In this document: piece after piece, positions 1-6,773 of the stretch
Layout of the letters: every line of letters starts with the position of its first letter
Numbering within the stretch: the stretch's first letter is position 1
Assembly: GCA_016180765.1 (NCBI GenBank)
Contig: JACPAP010000211.1
Location: 1 to 7,454 of the forward strand
Source of the DNA: Gemmatimonadota bacterium
Lineage (GTDB): Bacteria > Gemmatimonadota > Gemmatimonadetes > Gemmatimonadales > GWC2-71-9
Length of the DNA: 7,454 nt
Reading direction: 5' to 3'
Program-made: the position numbers and the translations under genes
Notes under the pieces: model-generated
Told to the model about the DNA's origin: nothing
The model's input: the letters and a program-made list of their open reading frames with translations, nothing else
Database searches by the model: none

Positions 1-264
1 CCGATCATGATGACCACCATGTGCGCACTGATGGCTACCCTGCCCATTGCGGTCGGGTTCGGGGCGGGCGCCGAGGCGCGGCAGCCCCTGGGGATCGCGG
101 TGGTGGGCGGGCTGTCCGTCTCGCAGCTGGTCACCCTGTACGTGACGCCGGTGATCTACAAGTATCTCGACGAGTTCCAGGCGTGGCTTGGCCGGCGGGT
201 CACCCGGCGGCCGGCGGTCCCGGTCGCCGGCGAGCCGGTCCTGGAGACGCAGGGCGCAGACTGA
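1..264 (+). CDS. RND efflux permease, C-terminal end (partial)
   Basis: This is the last 87 residues of an inner-membrane RND (AcrB/MdtB/MdtC, HAE1-type) proton-driven multidrug exporter; the start lies outside the window. The frame is open from the first base. It opens with PIMMTTMCALMATLPIAVGFG, the typical C-terminal membrane segment of this family. This is followed by GAGAEARQPLGIAVVGGL and a last membrane helix reading LVTLYVTPVIYKYLDEF, matching the conserved 'AxxRQPLGIAxVGGLxxSQxLTLYxTPVxYxYxD' block. A short charged tail ends at TGA. Such pumps work as trimers with a periplasmic adaptor and an outer-membrane channel, whose genes would be expected upstream. The family is clear; substrate and exact subgroup cannot be told from this end, although the RQPLG and SQLVTLYVTPV wording is closest to MdtB/MdtC. 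Confidence 0.93.
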   Translation, partial: PIMMTTMCALMATLPIAVGFGAGAEARQPLGIAVVGGLSVSQLVTLYVTPVIYKYLDEFQAWLGRRVTRRPAVPVAGEPVLETQGAD

Positions 265-275
265 TAGTCTCCACA

Positions 276-290
276 GGGAGGGCGCCTCCC
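276..290 (+). terminator. Short GC-rich hairpin after the RND gene (weak terminator candidate)
   Basis: A perfect 6-bp stem (GGGAGG / CCTCCC) with a 3-nt loop lies 11 bp after the RND stop codon. It is followed by a C-rich, not T-rich, stretch, so it lacks the U-tract of a standard intrinsic terminator. It could be a weak terminator or an RNA-stabilising 3' hairpin, or chance in GC-rich DNA. Confidence 0.25.
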
Positions 291-332
291 GCCCCCTCTC
301 AGGCTTCACCCCCGTTCACCGACGAGGATCGG

Positions 333-1777
333 ATGCTCAGTGCGTACACCCGAGGGCTCCTCCCCGCGCTCCTGGCCACGCTCGCCGCCCCGGCGGTGGC
401 GCAATTGCCGGCCCCGGCCCGGTATCAGAGCCCGGCGCGGTACCAGGCCCTGGCGCAGGATCTGCTGCAAGAGCTGATCGAAACCAACACCACCCACTCG
501 ACCGGTAACACCACCGTCGCAGCCGAGAAGATGGCGGCCCGGCTCCGTACCGCCGGGTTCAGCGACGCCGACATCCGCATCCTCGGCCCGGTGGCGAACC
601 GCGGCAACCTGGTGGTGCGGTTGCGCGGGCGCGCCGCCGGCAAGAAACCGATTCTCCTGCTGGCGCACCTCGACGTGGTGGAGGCCGATCCGCGCGACTG
701 GACCGTGGATCCGGGACCGTGGATCCGTTCGTCTTCCTGGATCGCGACGGGTGGTTCTACGGCCGGGGCACCACCGACGACAAGGACGAGGCCGCGATCT
801 GGACCGCCAACCTGATCCGCTTGAAGCAGGAAGGCTACCTGCCCGACCGCGACATCATCCTCGCCCTGACCGCGGACGAGGAGAGCGGTGATCACAACGG
901 CGTGGACTGGCTGGTGCAGCACCACCGCGACCTGATCGACGCGGCGTTCGCGGTGAACGAAGGTGGGGGCGGCGTCATCAAGGGCGGGAAGCGCCTGTCC
1001 AACGCCGTCCAGGCGAGCGAGAAAGTGTTCCAGAGCTTCACGCTCGAGGCCGCCAACCGGGGCGGGCACAGCTCGCTGCCCCGCAAGGACAACGCCATCT
1101 ACCAGTTGGCCGCCGCCTTGTCCCGCGTGGCGGCGTTCGACTTCCCGGTGAAGCTCAACGAGGTGACGCGGGCGTTCTTCGAGCGGACCGCACCGATTGA
1201 AACGGCGGAGGTCGGCACGGCCATGCGCGGGATTCTGAAGGATCCGCCGGACCCGGCGGCGGTGGCGCGGCTCGCGGCCGTCCCCGGCTACAACTCGCGC
1301 CTGCGCACCACCTGCGTGGCGACCATGCTCGAAGGCGGGCACGCGGAAAACGCGCTGCCCCAGCGGGCCCGCGCCACCGTGAACTGCCGCATTCTGCCGG
1401 GCGAGCCGCCGGAAGACGTGCTGGCCACGCTCCAGCGCGTGGTCGCCGATCCGCAGATCGCGGTGACACCGATCGCCTCCGCCAAGCCCAGCCCGCCTTC
1501 ACCCCTCACCCCGGAAATCCTGCGCTCCATTGAGGAAACCACCCAGGAGATGTGGCCAGGGGTGCCGGTGATCCCCACCATGAGCACCGGCGCCACCGAC
1601 GGCCTCTACCTGCGGCAAGCCGGCATCCCGGTGTACGGCGTCTCCGGCGTGTTCGGCGACGCGGACGACGTCCGGGCCCACGGCCAGGACGAGCGGATCG
1701 CCGCCACCTGGTTTTACGACGGGCTCGAGTTCTGCTACCGGTTGGTGAAACGGCTTACCGCCGGCGAGGTGATGTAA
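333..1777 (+). pseudogene. Secreted M20/M25/M40 metallopeptidase, frameshifted by a 14-bp duplication
   Basis: The gene encodes a zinc-dependent exopeptidase or amidohydrolase of family M20 (carboxypeptidase S/PM20D1-like). The ATG at 333 has GAGGA at 324-328 and opens a signal peptide with a likely cut after AVA (residue 23), so the protein should be exported. Frame 3 carries the N-terminal half to about 713, including LLLAHLDVVEAD with metal ligand H112 and catalytic-site D114. Frame 2 then carries GRGTTDDKDEA (metal-bridging D144 or D145), TADEESG (general base and ligand E178/E179), NEGGG (E205), the dimerisation-domain GHSSLP (H241) and RAHGQDER (H445). Removing one 14-bp copy joins the halves into a normal 476-residue enzyme containing every expected catalytic residue. 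As written, frame 3 terminates at 815 after about 33 nonsense residues. The second half could only begin at weak internal starts such as GTG 719, without signal peptide or H112. Either the gene is very recently inactivated or this is a sequencing or assembly error. Confidence 0.9.
700..727 (+). repeat. Perfect 14-bp tandem duplication in the M20 gene
   Basis: The 14-mer GGACCGTGGATCCG occurs twice with no gap, at 700-713 and 714-727. Fourteen is not a multiple of three, so the extra copy shifts the M20 frame exactly where the family reads DWTVDPFxFxDRDGWFYGRG. Deleting one copy restores that reading. Confidence 0.97.
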
Positions 1778-1807
1778 CCGCCAACCTTTCCGGGGGGTTC
1801 GCCTATC

Positions 1808-1838
1808 TAAGGCCTCGGCACTCTGCGTCGAGGCCTTA
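1808..1838 (+). promoter_or_regulatory. Perfect hairpin covering the start of the ABC permease gene
   Basis: TAAGGCCTCG at 1808-1817 and its exact reverse complement CGAGGCCTTA at 1829-1838 form a 10-bp stem with an 11-nt loop. The 3' arm contains the only candidate ribosome site (GAGG, 1830-1833) and the A of the ATG at 1838. In RNA it would hide the start of translation. No T-run follows, so it is a poor intrinsic terminator for the upstream M20 gene. The geometry is directly visible; a role in translation control is inference. Confidence 0.55.
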
Positions 1839-4053
1839 TGCGTTCCGCCCTCCGCTCGCTCGCTCGGCACCCCGGCTTCACCACGGCCGGCGCCCTGACC
1901 ATCGCTCTGGCCGTTGCGGGGAACACCAGCATCTTCGCCGTCCTCAAAGCCCTGGTCCTGGATCCCCTGCCCTTCAAGAATCCCGACCAGCTGGTCACGC
2001 TCGACGTTCGCTCCACGCGGGGCTTTCTCATTTCGATCTCGATTCCCAACTACCGCAACTGGGGGCGGAGCAGCGCGTTTCAGAGCCACGCCGCGGCGGC
2101 CGGCTGGGGGATGACGTGGACGGGCCGCGACCAGGCTCAGGTGGTGACTCAACAAGCCGTGTTGGGCGATTTCTTTGGAACCCTCGGCCTGACGCCGTAC
2201 CGCGGGCGCGGGTTCGGCGCCGCGGAAACCGAGCCCGGCGCCGAAGCGATCACGGTGCTGGGATACAGCTTCTGGCGGCAGCACCTGGGAGGCGACCCCG
2301 ACGTCGTGGGCCAGACCCTGCTGTTGGATCAGCGCCCGTACGTGGTGGTCGGCGTCCTGCCGGAAGGCTCCGGGTATCCGTCCGCAGCAGTTGAAGCATA
2401 CGTGCCCATGGGCTCGATCCCCGGCCTCCCGTGGGAGGATCGCGGGAGCTCCTTCGGTACCCGCGCCCTTGCGCGCCTGGCGCCCGGAATGACGCCGGAG
2501 TTGGCGCAGCGGCACCTGGACCGCATCACGAGCAACATCGAAGCGGGGGAAGGCCAAGCCATCGCGCCCCCCGAGCTGCGTCCCCTCTCGGACTTCTACG
2601 TGCGCGACCTCAAGCGCCAGGCCTGGGTCCTCATGGCCGCGGTGGGCTTCGTACTGCTCATCGCGGTGGCCAACGTCAGCTTCTCCGCGACCGGGTCGCC
2701 GTGGACGGCGGCGTACTGCTGTTCACCGTGGCCGTGACCACCGTGGCGGGGCTGCTCTTCGGCACGCTGCCGGCACTGCGGGCCGGCCGACTGGAACTGG
2801 CGCCCGAGCTGCGCGAAGGCACCCGCGGCGCGAGCGGCAGGCAGCGTTGGCGATCCGCCCTGGTGGTGACCGAAGTGGCGCTCTCGCTGGTCTTGTTGAT
2901 CGGCGCGGGCCTGATGCTCAAGAGCCTCCAGAACCTGCGACACACGGACAAGGGGTTTGACGCCGAGAACGTGCTCACCGCCAGAACCGGCCTTCCGGAT
3001 GCGCGCTACCCCACTAAGGAGAGCTGGCTGGGCTTCTTCGATGAGTTGTTGCCGCGGGCCGCGGCCTTGCCCGGGGTCAGGACGGCCGCCCTGTCCCTCT
3101 TGCTTCCTCTCTCCAACCGCTCCTGGGAAATGGGGATCCTGCCGGACAACGTCCCGTTCGACCCCATGCGCCGCGAGTCGGTGCTCTACGACATCGTGTC
3201 CGTGGACTACTTCCGGGCGATGGGCATTCCGTTGCTCAAAGGACGCGGTTTCACCGACTCCGACCGGGACGGAGCGCCTCCGGTGGCCATCATTGACGAG
3301 ACCATGGCCAACAAGTTTTGGCCCGGTGAAGATCCCATCGGGAAGCGGGTCACATGGGAGGTGGTCGAGGGCTCGACCCACGACCCCAACCAGACGCCGG
3401 TGTACCGCACCGTGGTGGGCGTCGTGAAGAACGTCCGCCATTACGAGCTGATCAATCCGTCGCGCATCCAGGTGTACGTGCCGCTCCATCAGACCTTGCG
3501 GGTCTCGGGCACCTCGCTCCACGTCATCCTCAAGACGGACGTGAACCCAACGTCGATGGCCTCGTCTCTACGCCGGGAAGTGGCGGCCCTGGATCCGGAC
3601 GTGCCGCTGGTGGCCGTGCGGCCGCTGGCCGACTACGTGGACGGGGACCTCGCGGGAAGCCGGGTGATGAGCGTCTTGCTGGCGACGTTCGGCGGTGTGG
3701 CATTGCTCCTCGCGGGGGTCGGGATCTTCGGTCTGGTGTCGTACTCGGTGGCGCAGCGGAGTCGGGAGATCGGCATCCGGATGGCCCTGGGCGCCGACGC
3801 GCGCGAGGTGTTGGGCTGGATCGCGAGCCTAGGGCTCGGGTTGGCCGCCACAGGCGTCGCCATTGGAGGCCTCGCGGCGGCGGGCCTGACGCGCCTCATG
3901 CGGACCCTGCTGTACCAGGTGAGCCCGCTCGATCCCATCCTGTACGCGGGGCTCGCGACCCTGCTCATCGCGGTCGCCCTGCTCGCCACCTACCTCCCGG
4001 CCCGCCGCGCCACCCGGATTGACCCGGCGGGGGTCCTCAAACAGGACGGCTAA
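1838..4053 (+). pseudogene. MacB/ADOP-type ABC transporter permease with internal deletion and frameshift
   Basis: This is an inner-membrane permease of the MacB/FtsX superfamily, in the duplicated form often called ADOP in Acidobacteriota-like genomes. Such proteins work with a separate ATPase in macrolide, lipid or peptide export or in envelope stress; the substrate here is unknown. The start MRSALRSLARHPGFTTAGAL is the classic N-terminus before TM1, followed by a MacB_PCD periplasmic domain (WRQHLGGDPDVVGQTLLLD, then VVVGVLPEG). The first FtsX domain begins at LMAAVGFVLLIAVANVS in frame 2, near 2680. The homology resumes in frame 1 with DRVAVDGGVLLFTVAVTTVAGLLFGTLPALRAG. Then come the second TM1 (SALVVTEVALSLVLLIGAGLMLKSL), a second MacB_PCD domain and a complete second FtsX domain with QRSREIGIRMALGADAREVL, ending in ARRATRIDPAGVLKQDG. 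About 70 residues expected between ANVS and the DG motif (my estimate from the family) are missing. Frame 2 runs to 2737 and frame 1 to 4053. Confidence 0.88.
2678..2692 (+). other. Deletion/frameshift junction inside the permease
   Basis: Family-like sequence ends in frame 2 at ANVS (to 2680) and resumes in frame 1 at about RDRVAVDGG (from about 2686). In intact relatives this gap holds NLLLAR, the RxxExAxRxALGASRxRLxRQLL segment and the next helix. All are absent here, so sequence has been lost rather than only one base skipped. No obvious short direct repeat marks the junction. Confidence 0.75.
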
Positions 4054-4081
4054 CACGCTCAACCGGACCTCGGGTGAGGTA

Positions 4082-4107
4082 TTCACCGCAGAGAACGCGG
4101 AGGTGAA
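4082..4107. repeat. Imperfect palindrome in the convergent intergenic gap
   Basis: The 61-bp gap between the permease stop and the DUF2911 stop holds TTCACC (4082-4087) facing GGTGAA (4102-4107), around GCAGAGAACGCGGA. Just before it, ACCTC (4067-4071) and GAGGT (4076-4080) form another small stem. From memory, phrases like 'TTCACCGCAGAGxACGCxGAGG' recur as dispersed intergenic repeats in many environmental bacteria, so this may be one copy of such a family. A bidirectional terminator is also possible, though no T-run is seen. Confidence 0.4.
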
Positions 4108-4114
4108 CCCCGTG

Positions 4115-4657
4115 TCAGTTGTTGTGGACGTGGATTCGCAACGGCACGATGGTCGTGCCCCAGTGCATGCGCAGTACCGCGGAATCCGGGGCGACCACCG
4201 GAAGGTAGAACGCCAGCACCTCCATGTGGGCGCCGGCTTCGGGCATCACGGTCAGGCGCAGCGCGTCGTGCCGCTCCCCGGGGTATGGGGTGTGGAACAC
4301 GTGGACCGCCTTGCTGAAGATCACGGTCCACGGCTCGGGAGCCGGTTGGGGCATCATCCACAGGGTATAGCTGCCCGCCGCCAGCGGCTGCCCCTCGATC
4401 TCCACGTCCCGGCTCAACTCGATGGTGGTGGCCGAGTCGGCCCCCGGATTCCAGATCCGGCCCCAGCGCACCACGCCGCCGAACAGGGTTCGGCCGCGGG
4501 CCACCGGGCGGTTGTACGAGATGGCGATGTCCGTGTATCCCACCCGTTGGGAGACGGTCCCGTGCTGACTGAAGGGTATGCCTTGCTGCGCGTCCGCCGC
4601 CGGCGCCCCCACCACCACGAGCAGTAAGGCGACAACTCCACCCGCATTTCTGGACAT
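4115..4657 (-). CDS. Secreted DUF2911 domain protein
   Basis: The gene encodes a 180-residue exported protein of the DUF2911 family, whose molecular function is unknown. The N-terminus is a clear signal peptide (MSRNAGG, then VVALLLVVVGAPAADA, likely cut after A23). The domain covers about residues 30-178 with the family pattern: VGYTDIAISYNRPVARGRTLFGG, VRWGRIWNPGADSATTIEL, VEIEGQPLAAGSYTLWMMP and WTVIFSKAVHVFHTPY, then a strand-rich end (MEVLAFYLPVV, LRMHWGTTIVPLRIHV). The length is normal and the frame is intact. It converges on the permease (61 bp between stops) and diverges from the RMD1-like gene (32 bp between starts). The ATG at 4657 has no strong ribosome site, but it opens a complete signal peptide. 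In other bacteria these proteins are secreted or periplasmic; nothing here points to a partner or ligand. Confidence 0.9.
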   Translation of the reverse strand: MSRNAGGVVALLLVVVGAPAADAQQGIPFSQHGTVSQRVGYTDIAISYNRPVARGRTLFGGVVRWGRIWNPGADSATTIELSRDVEIEGQPLAAGSYTLWMMPQPAPEPWTVIFSKAVHVFHTPYPGERHDALRLTVMPEAGAHMEVLAFYLPVVAPDSAVLRMHWGTTIVPLRIHVHNN

Positions 4658-4671
4658 GGCGCCCGCCGATT

Positions 4672-4698
4672 GGGAGTGTTACATGGTACATGGTCATG
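4672..4698 (+). promoter_or_regulatory. Start region of the RMD1-like gene with a 7-bp tandem duplication
   Basis: GGGAG at 4672-4676 is the likely ribosome site. It is followed by ACATGGT twice in tandem (4681-4687 and 4688-4694) and then CATGG. This gives three ATGs, at 4683, 4690 and 4696. The first, at the best spacing (6 nt), is out of frame. The in-frame ATGs at 4690 and 4696 are 13 and 19 nt from GGGAG, which is long. With a single copy of the 7-mer, the ATG 6 nt from GGGAG would be in frame. The 32-bp divergent gap leaves little room for promoters, which must overlap the coding regions. Confidence 0.5.
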
Positions 4699-5793
4699 GC
4701 CGACCTGACCATTGCCCGCGGCACCTGCTATCCCCTGTTCGCGTACGACGCGGCCTACGCGATCGACCTCGACGCCGCCGAGCGCCGCGTGCTGGCCGCC
4801 AAGGAGCGTCAGACGATCAAAGCGAAGCGCCGAGCGCCGGCGTTCTTCGAGTACCGGCCGCCGCCGCTGCGGGTGACTCAGGAGGGCGTCCCGGTCGCCG
4901 TCGGATCCCATGGTACCGCTCCGGGCGTGGAGGTGGTGCTGTACGACTTCGGCGCGGTGTCCGCGAGCTACGCGATCCCCATTGAAGGCCCGCTCGCCGC
5001 CCTGCCCCGGCTCTCCGCCGACCTGTGGGGCAACGAGGCGCTCCTGGCGGACTCTCGGGCCCACGTGGAGCGCCTGTTGAAGATGTTGGGCGATGCAGCA
5101 ACCCGCCCCCGCATCGCCGAGTTCGTGGAAGACTACAGCGTCTTCCAGATCGAGGGGTTCCGCGAAGCCTGCGACGCCGCCCCGCTGTGGACCGAGCACG
5201 CCGGCCTGGTGGCCCAGACCCTGCGGGCTGCTCCGGCCAGCTTGTCCCAGCAAGAGGTAGCCGACGCGATCTCCTCGAGACTCTCCTTCGGGCCCAGCGA
5301 CGCCACCTTCATCGACACCGACGGCGCGTTGATCTTCGACCCGGAAGGAGACGACGTGCGGGCCGTGCTGGAGTTCGCCAATACCCAGCTGCTGGAGATG
5401 CGCTTCCTGGACGCCCAGCTCGACGAGGCCTTGGAGCGCGCCTACGGGGTGGTTCTGCGGTCGCGGCGGCTCCGCCTGCTGCCGCCCCACGGGCCCGCCT
5501 CGGAGCAGCTCGCCCAACTGCAGCTGGACAGCGCGATTCTGTTCGAGCAGGTGACCAACGCGCTCAAACTGATGGGTGAGCAGTACCTCGCCCGGGTGTA
5601 CCGGTTGGTTTCCCGCCGGTTCCGGATCGACGATTGGGACGCGGCGATCACGCGCAAGCTGGACACCCTGGAAAGCATCTACGCCAAGTTGACCGACCGG
5701 GCCGCGGCACGCCGGATGGAGACGCTGGAGTGGATCATCATCGTGCTGATCGCCGCCTCCATCCTGATCTCGCTGGTCGCCGGCACTCACTGA
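4690..5793 (+). CDS. RMD1/DUF155-like protein with C-terminal membrane anchor
   Basis: This is a 367-residue protein resembling the RMD1 (DUF155/YagE) family. Yeast and human members (Rmd1, RMND1) are mitochondrial and needed for mitochondrial translation or microtubule functions; bacterial members are uncharacterised. The family-like part is the C-terminal half: FANTQLLEMRFLDAQLDEALERAY (about 240-265), a helical middle, then WDAAITRKLDTLESIYAKLTD followed by RRMETLEWIIIVLIAASILIS. It ends in one membrane helix at about residues 348-363 with only a few residues beyond, so the protein should be tail-anchored with its bulk in the cytoplasm. The middle has VEVVLYDFGAVSASYAIPI and VEDYSVFQIE, as in the family's N-terminal sheet. 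The frame is intact and the length is normal. ATG 4696 is an alternative start two codons later. Divergence from DUF2911 suggests its own promoter. The family assignment is from recognition, not alignment. Confidence 0.75.
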   Translation: MVMADLTIARGTCYPLFAYDAAYAIDLDAAERRVLAAKERQTIKAKRRAPAFFEYRPPPLRVTQEGVPVAVGSHGTAPGVEVVLYDFGAVSASYAIPIEGPLAALPRLSADLWGNEALLADSRAHVERLLKMLGDAATRPRIAEFVEDYSVFQIEGFREACDAAPLWTEHAGLVAQTLRAAPASLSQQEVADAISSRLSFGPSDATFIDTDGALIFDPEGDDVRAVLEFANTQLLEMRFLDAQLDEALERAYGVVLRSRRLRLLPPHGPASEQLAQLQLDSAILFEQVTNALKLMGEQYLARVYRLVSRRFRIDDWDAAITRKLDTLESIYAKLTDRAAARRMETLEWIIIVLIAASILISLVAGTH

Positions 5794-5823
5794 CCTCCGC
5801 GCCCGCGATCCCGCTCCTCCCGG

Positions 5824-5958
5824 GACCTGTTTCCGGACTGCGAACTCGGCGCCATGCCGCCGTTCGGCAATCTCTACGGCATGGAGGTACTGGTCTCGAA
5901 GCGCCTCGCCGAAGATGAAGAGATCGCGTTCAACGCCGGAGTTATCGAAGCTCGGTGG
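5824..5958 (+). pseudogene. Remnant of YbaK/EbsC-type aminoacyl-tRNA deacylase
   Basis: In frame 1, just after the RMD1-like stop (same frame), the sequence reads DLFPDCELGAMPPFGNLYGM followed by EVLVSKRLAEDEEIAFNAG. This is the hallmark central block of YbaK/EbsC/ProX-type editing domains, which clear mischarged aminoacyl-tRNAs. The PPFG motif lines the active site. An intact protein is about 150-160 residues, and only about 40-45 are present. The N-terminal half, with the catalytic lysine, is missing upstream of about 5820, where only 30 bp separate it from the previous stop. Past FNAG the text reads VIEARW, which may be a degraded form of the usual '(T/S)HxEVIxMRW' and runs straight into the palindromic element at 5959. 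An ATG at 5854 could start a 60-residue peptide ending inside that element, but this would not be a working enzyme. Confidence 0.8.
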
Positions 5959-6036
5959 CTAGTGCCGTTCCAACTTGGTTCGCCCAAGGGTTCGCCCAGT
6001 GCGGACATTAGCCCCAACAAGTTGGAACGGCACTAG
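5959..6036. mobile_element. 78-bp palindromic element with perfect 19-bp inverted repeats (MITE-like)
   Basis: CTAGTGCCGTTCCAACTTG (5959-5977) is repeated as its exact reverse complement at 6018-6036, enclosing 40 bp. Inside, GTTCGCCCA occurs twice at a 12-bp spacing (5978-5986 and 5990-5998). The ends are CTAG on both sides, which could be part of the repeats or a 4-bp target duplication around 15-bp repeats. AGCTCGG also flanks the element on both sides (5949-5955, 6045-6051), but not flush with its ends. There is no coding capacity. It ends the YbaK remnant, as expected of a small non-autonomous transposon. It lies between a plus-strand and a minus-strand gene, so a bidirectional transcription stop is the alternative, but no T-run follows either arm. 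Confidence 0.7.
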
Positions 6037-6070
6037 TCGAGGCCAGCTCGGGTCACGTGCCTCGGCTCGC

Positions 6071-6553
6071 TCACCGGGCGGCGACTGCACGGGGCCGCAC
6101 GCCGAGCAGACCGTGCCGGGCCAGCACGTCGGTCAAGGTCGGCTCCCCCACCTCCTGCAGCTCGTAGGTCACCCGCACCGCCGGCTGGTCCAGCGCCACC
6201 AGCCGGCGCAGGTCGATGGGAGAGGCCACCACCACCACGTCCGCCGGTACCCGCCGAATGGTCTCCGCCAGCTCGGCCACCTGCGCCGCGCTGTAGCCCA
6301 TCGCCGGCAGTACCGGCCCCGTCTGCGGATACGACTCATAGATCTCCCGAATGGACCCGACGGCGTACGGCCGCGGATCCACGATCTGGGCCGCGCCTTC
6401 GCGCCGGGCCGCGATCCAGCCCGCGCCGAACGGCATCCCACCGTGGGTCAGCGTGGGCCCGTCTTCCACCACCAGCACCCGCTTGCCACGGAGCGGCAGC
6501 CCGTCCGTCACCTGGATGGGGCTCGCCGCCGCGGTATTTGCCGCCGTCGCGGC
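6071..6553 (-). pseudogene. COG2403-type GTPase (cyclic 2,3-diphosphoglycerate synthetase-like), N-terminal half missing
   Basis: The minus-strand frame carries the C-terminal domain of COG2403 predicted GTPases, relatives of archaeal cyclic 2,3-diphosphoglycerate synthetase. From the N-terminal side it reads AAASPIQVTD, LRGKRVLVVEDGPTLTHGG, GAAQIVDPRPYAVGSI, PVLPAMGYSAAQVAEL, DVVVVASPIDLRRLV, and PAVRVTYELQEVGEPTLTDVL, ending in TGA at 6071-6073. Each block is strongly family-like. Intact members are about 440-460 residues and start with a nucleotide-binding domain; only about 160 residues remain. The frame stays open upstream to a TTG at 6718, but the roughly 55 added residues (such as PPYHPLSSFTQG) resemble nothing in the family. 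The real sequence therefore breaks near 6550-6570. No convincing start or ribosome site exists there. The enzyme is probably non-functional; an assembly join is the alternative. Confidence 0.82.
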
Positions 6554-6711
6554 GCTGCCCTGGGTGAAGGAAGAGAGAGGGTGATACGGCGGCTCCGTCC
6601 ATGAGCGAGGGGCCTGGCGGAGCGACCCGAAAGCACCAGACGTGGAGTTTCGGATTAACCACTGCACTATTGCTTTTGGGAAGCGAGTCAGGTCCCGAGC
6701 GAACCCATTGC
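6554..6711. other. Unassigned spacer at a probable junction
   Basis: This stretch lies between the broken end of the GTPase and the promoter of the amidohydrolase. It is visibly less GC-rich than the DNA to its left, with runs such as GGATTAACC and CTATTGCTTTTGGG. I see no gene, tRNA, repeat or recognisable attachment site in it. It may belong to the upstream region of the amidohydrolase and have a different origin from the DNA to its left. Confidence 0.4.
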
Positions 6712-6740
6712 TTGACAATATTTGCCCCCTCTCCTATAGG
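6712..6740 (+). promoter_or_regulatory. Near-consensus sigma70 promoter for the amidohydrolase
   Basis: A perfect -35 box TTGACA (6712-6717) is followed by a 17-bp spacer and a -10 box TATAGG (6735-6740; TATA kept, last two bases off consensus). The expected transcription start is near 6747, about 27 nt before the ATG at 6774. No clear Shine-Dalgarno sequence lies before that ATG. This is the best promoter match that I found in the window. Confidence 0.65.
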
Positions 6741-6773
6741 TGATGAGTCTCGCTTTTGAAACCGTAGCCAACC

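Noticed and set aside
700..815. Programmed ribosomal frameshifting in the M20 gene
   Set aside because: There is no slippery heptamer, and the shift is fully explained by the exact 14-bp duplication.
425..1342. Long open frame on the minus strand across the M20 gene
   Set aside because: Opposite a gene with clear catalytic motifs, with arginine/histidine/glycine-rich low-complexity translation typical of GC-rich shadow frames. The same applies to minus-strand frames at 1499-2557, 2596-3522, 4414-5790 and 6336-7400.
1808..1838. Intrinsic terminator of the M20 gene
   Set aside because: The stem is good, but no T-run follows and the next gene's ATG begins in the last paired base.
4083..4724. 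Second minus-strand frame over the DUF2911 gene, with a longer N-terminus
   Set aside because: Its translation has no family features, whereas the other frame has a signal peptide and a complete DUF2911 domain.
5854..6036. Complete 60-residue small protein
   Set aside because: It is the middle of a YbaK domain that runs into the palindromic element, and its stop codon is the element's terminal CTAG.
6554..6718. N-terminal extension of the GTPase starting at TTG 6718
   Set aside because: The added residues match nothing in the family, the start codon is weak, and it overlaps the -35 box of the opposite promoter.
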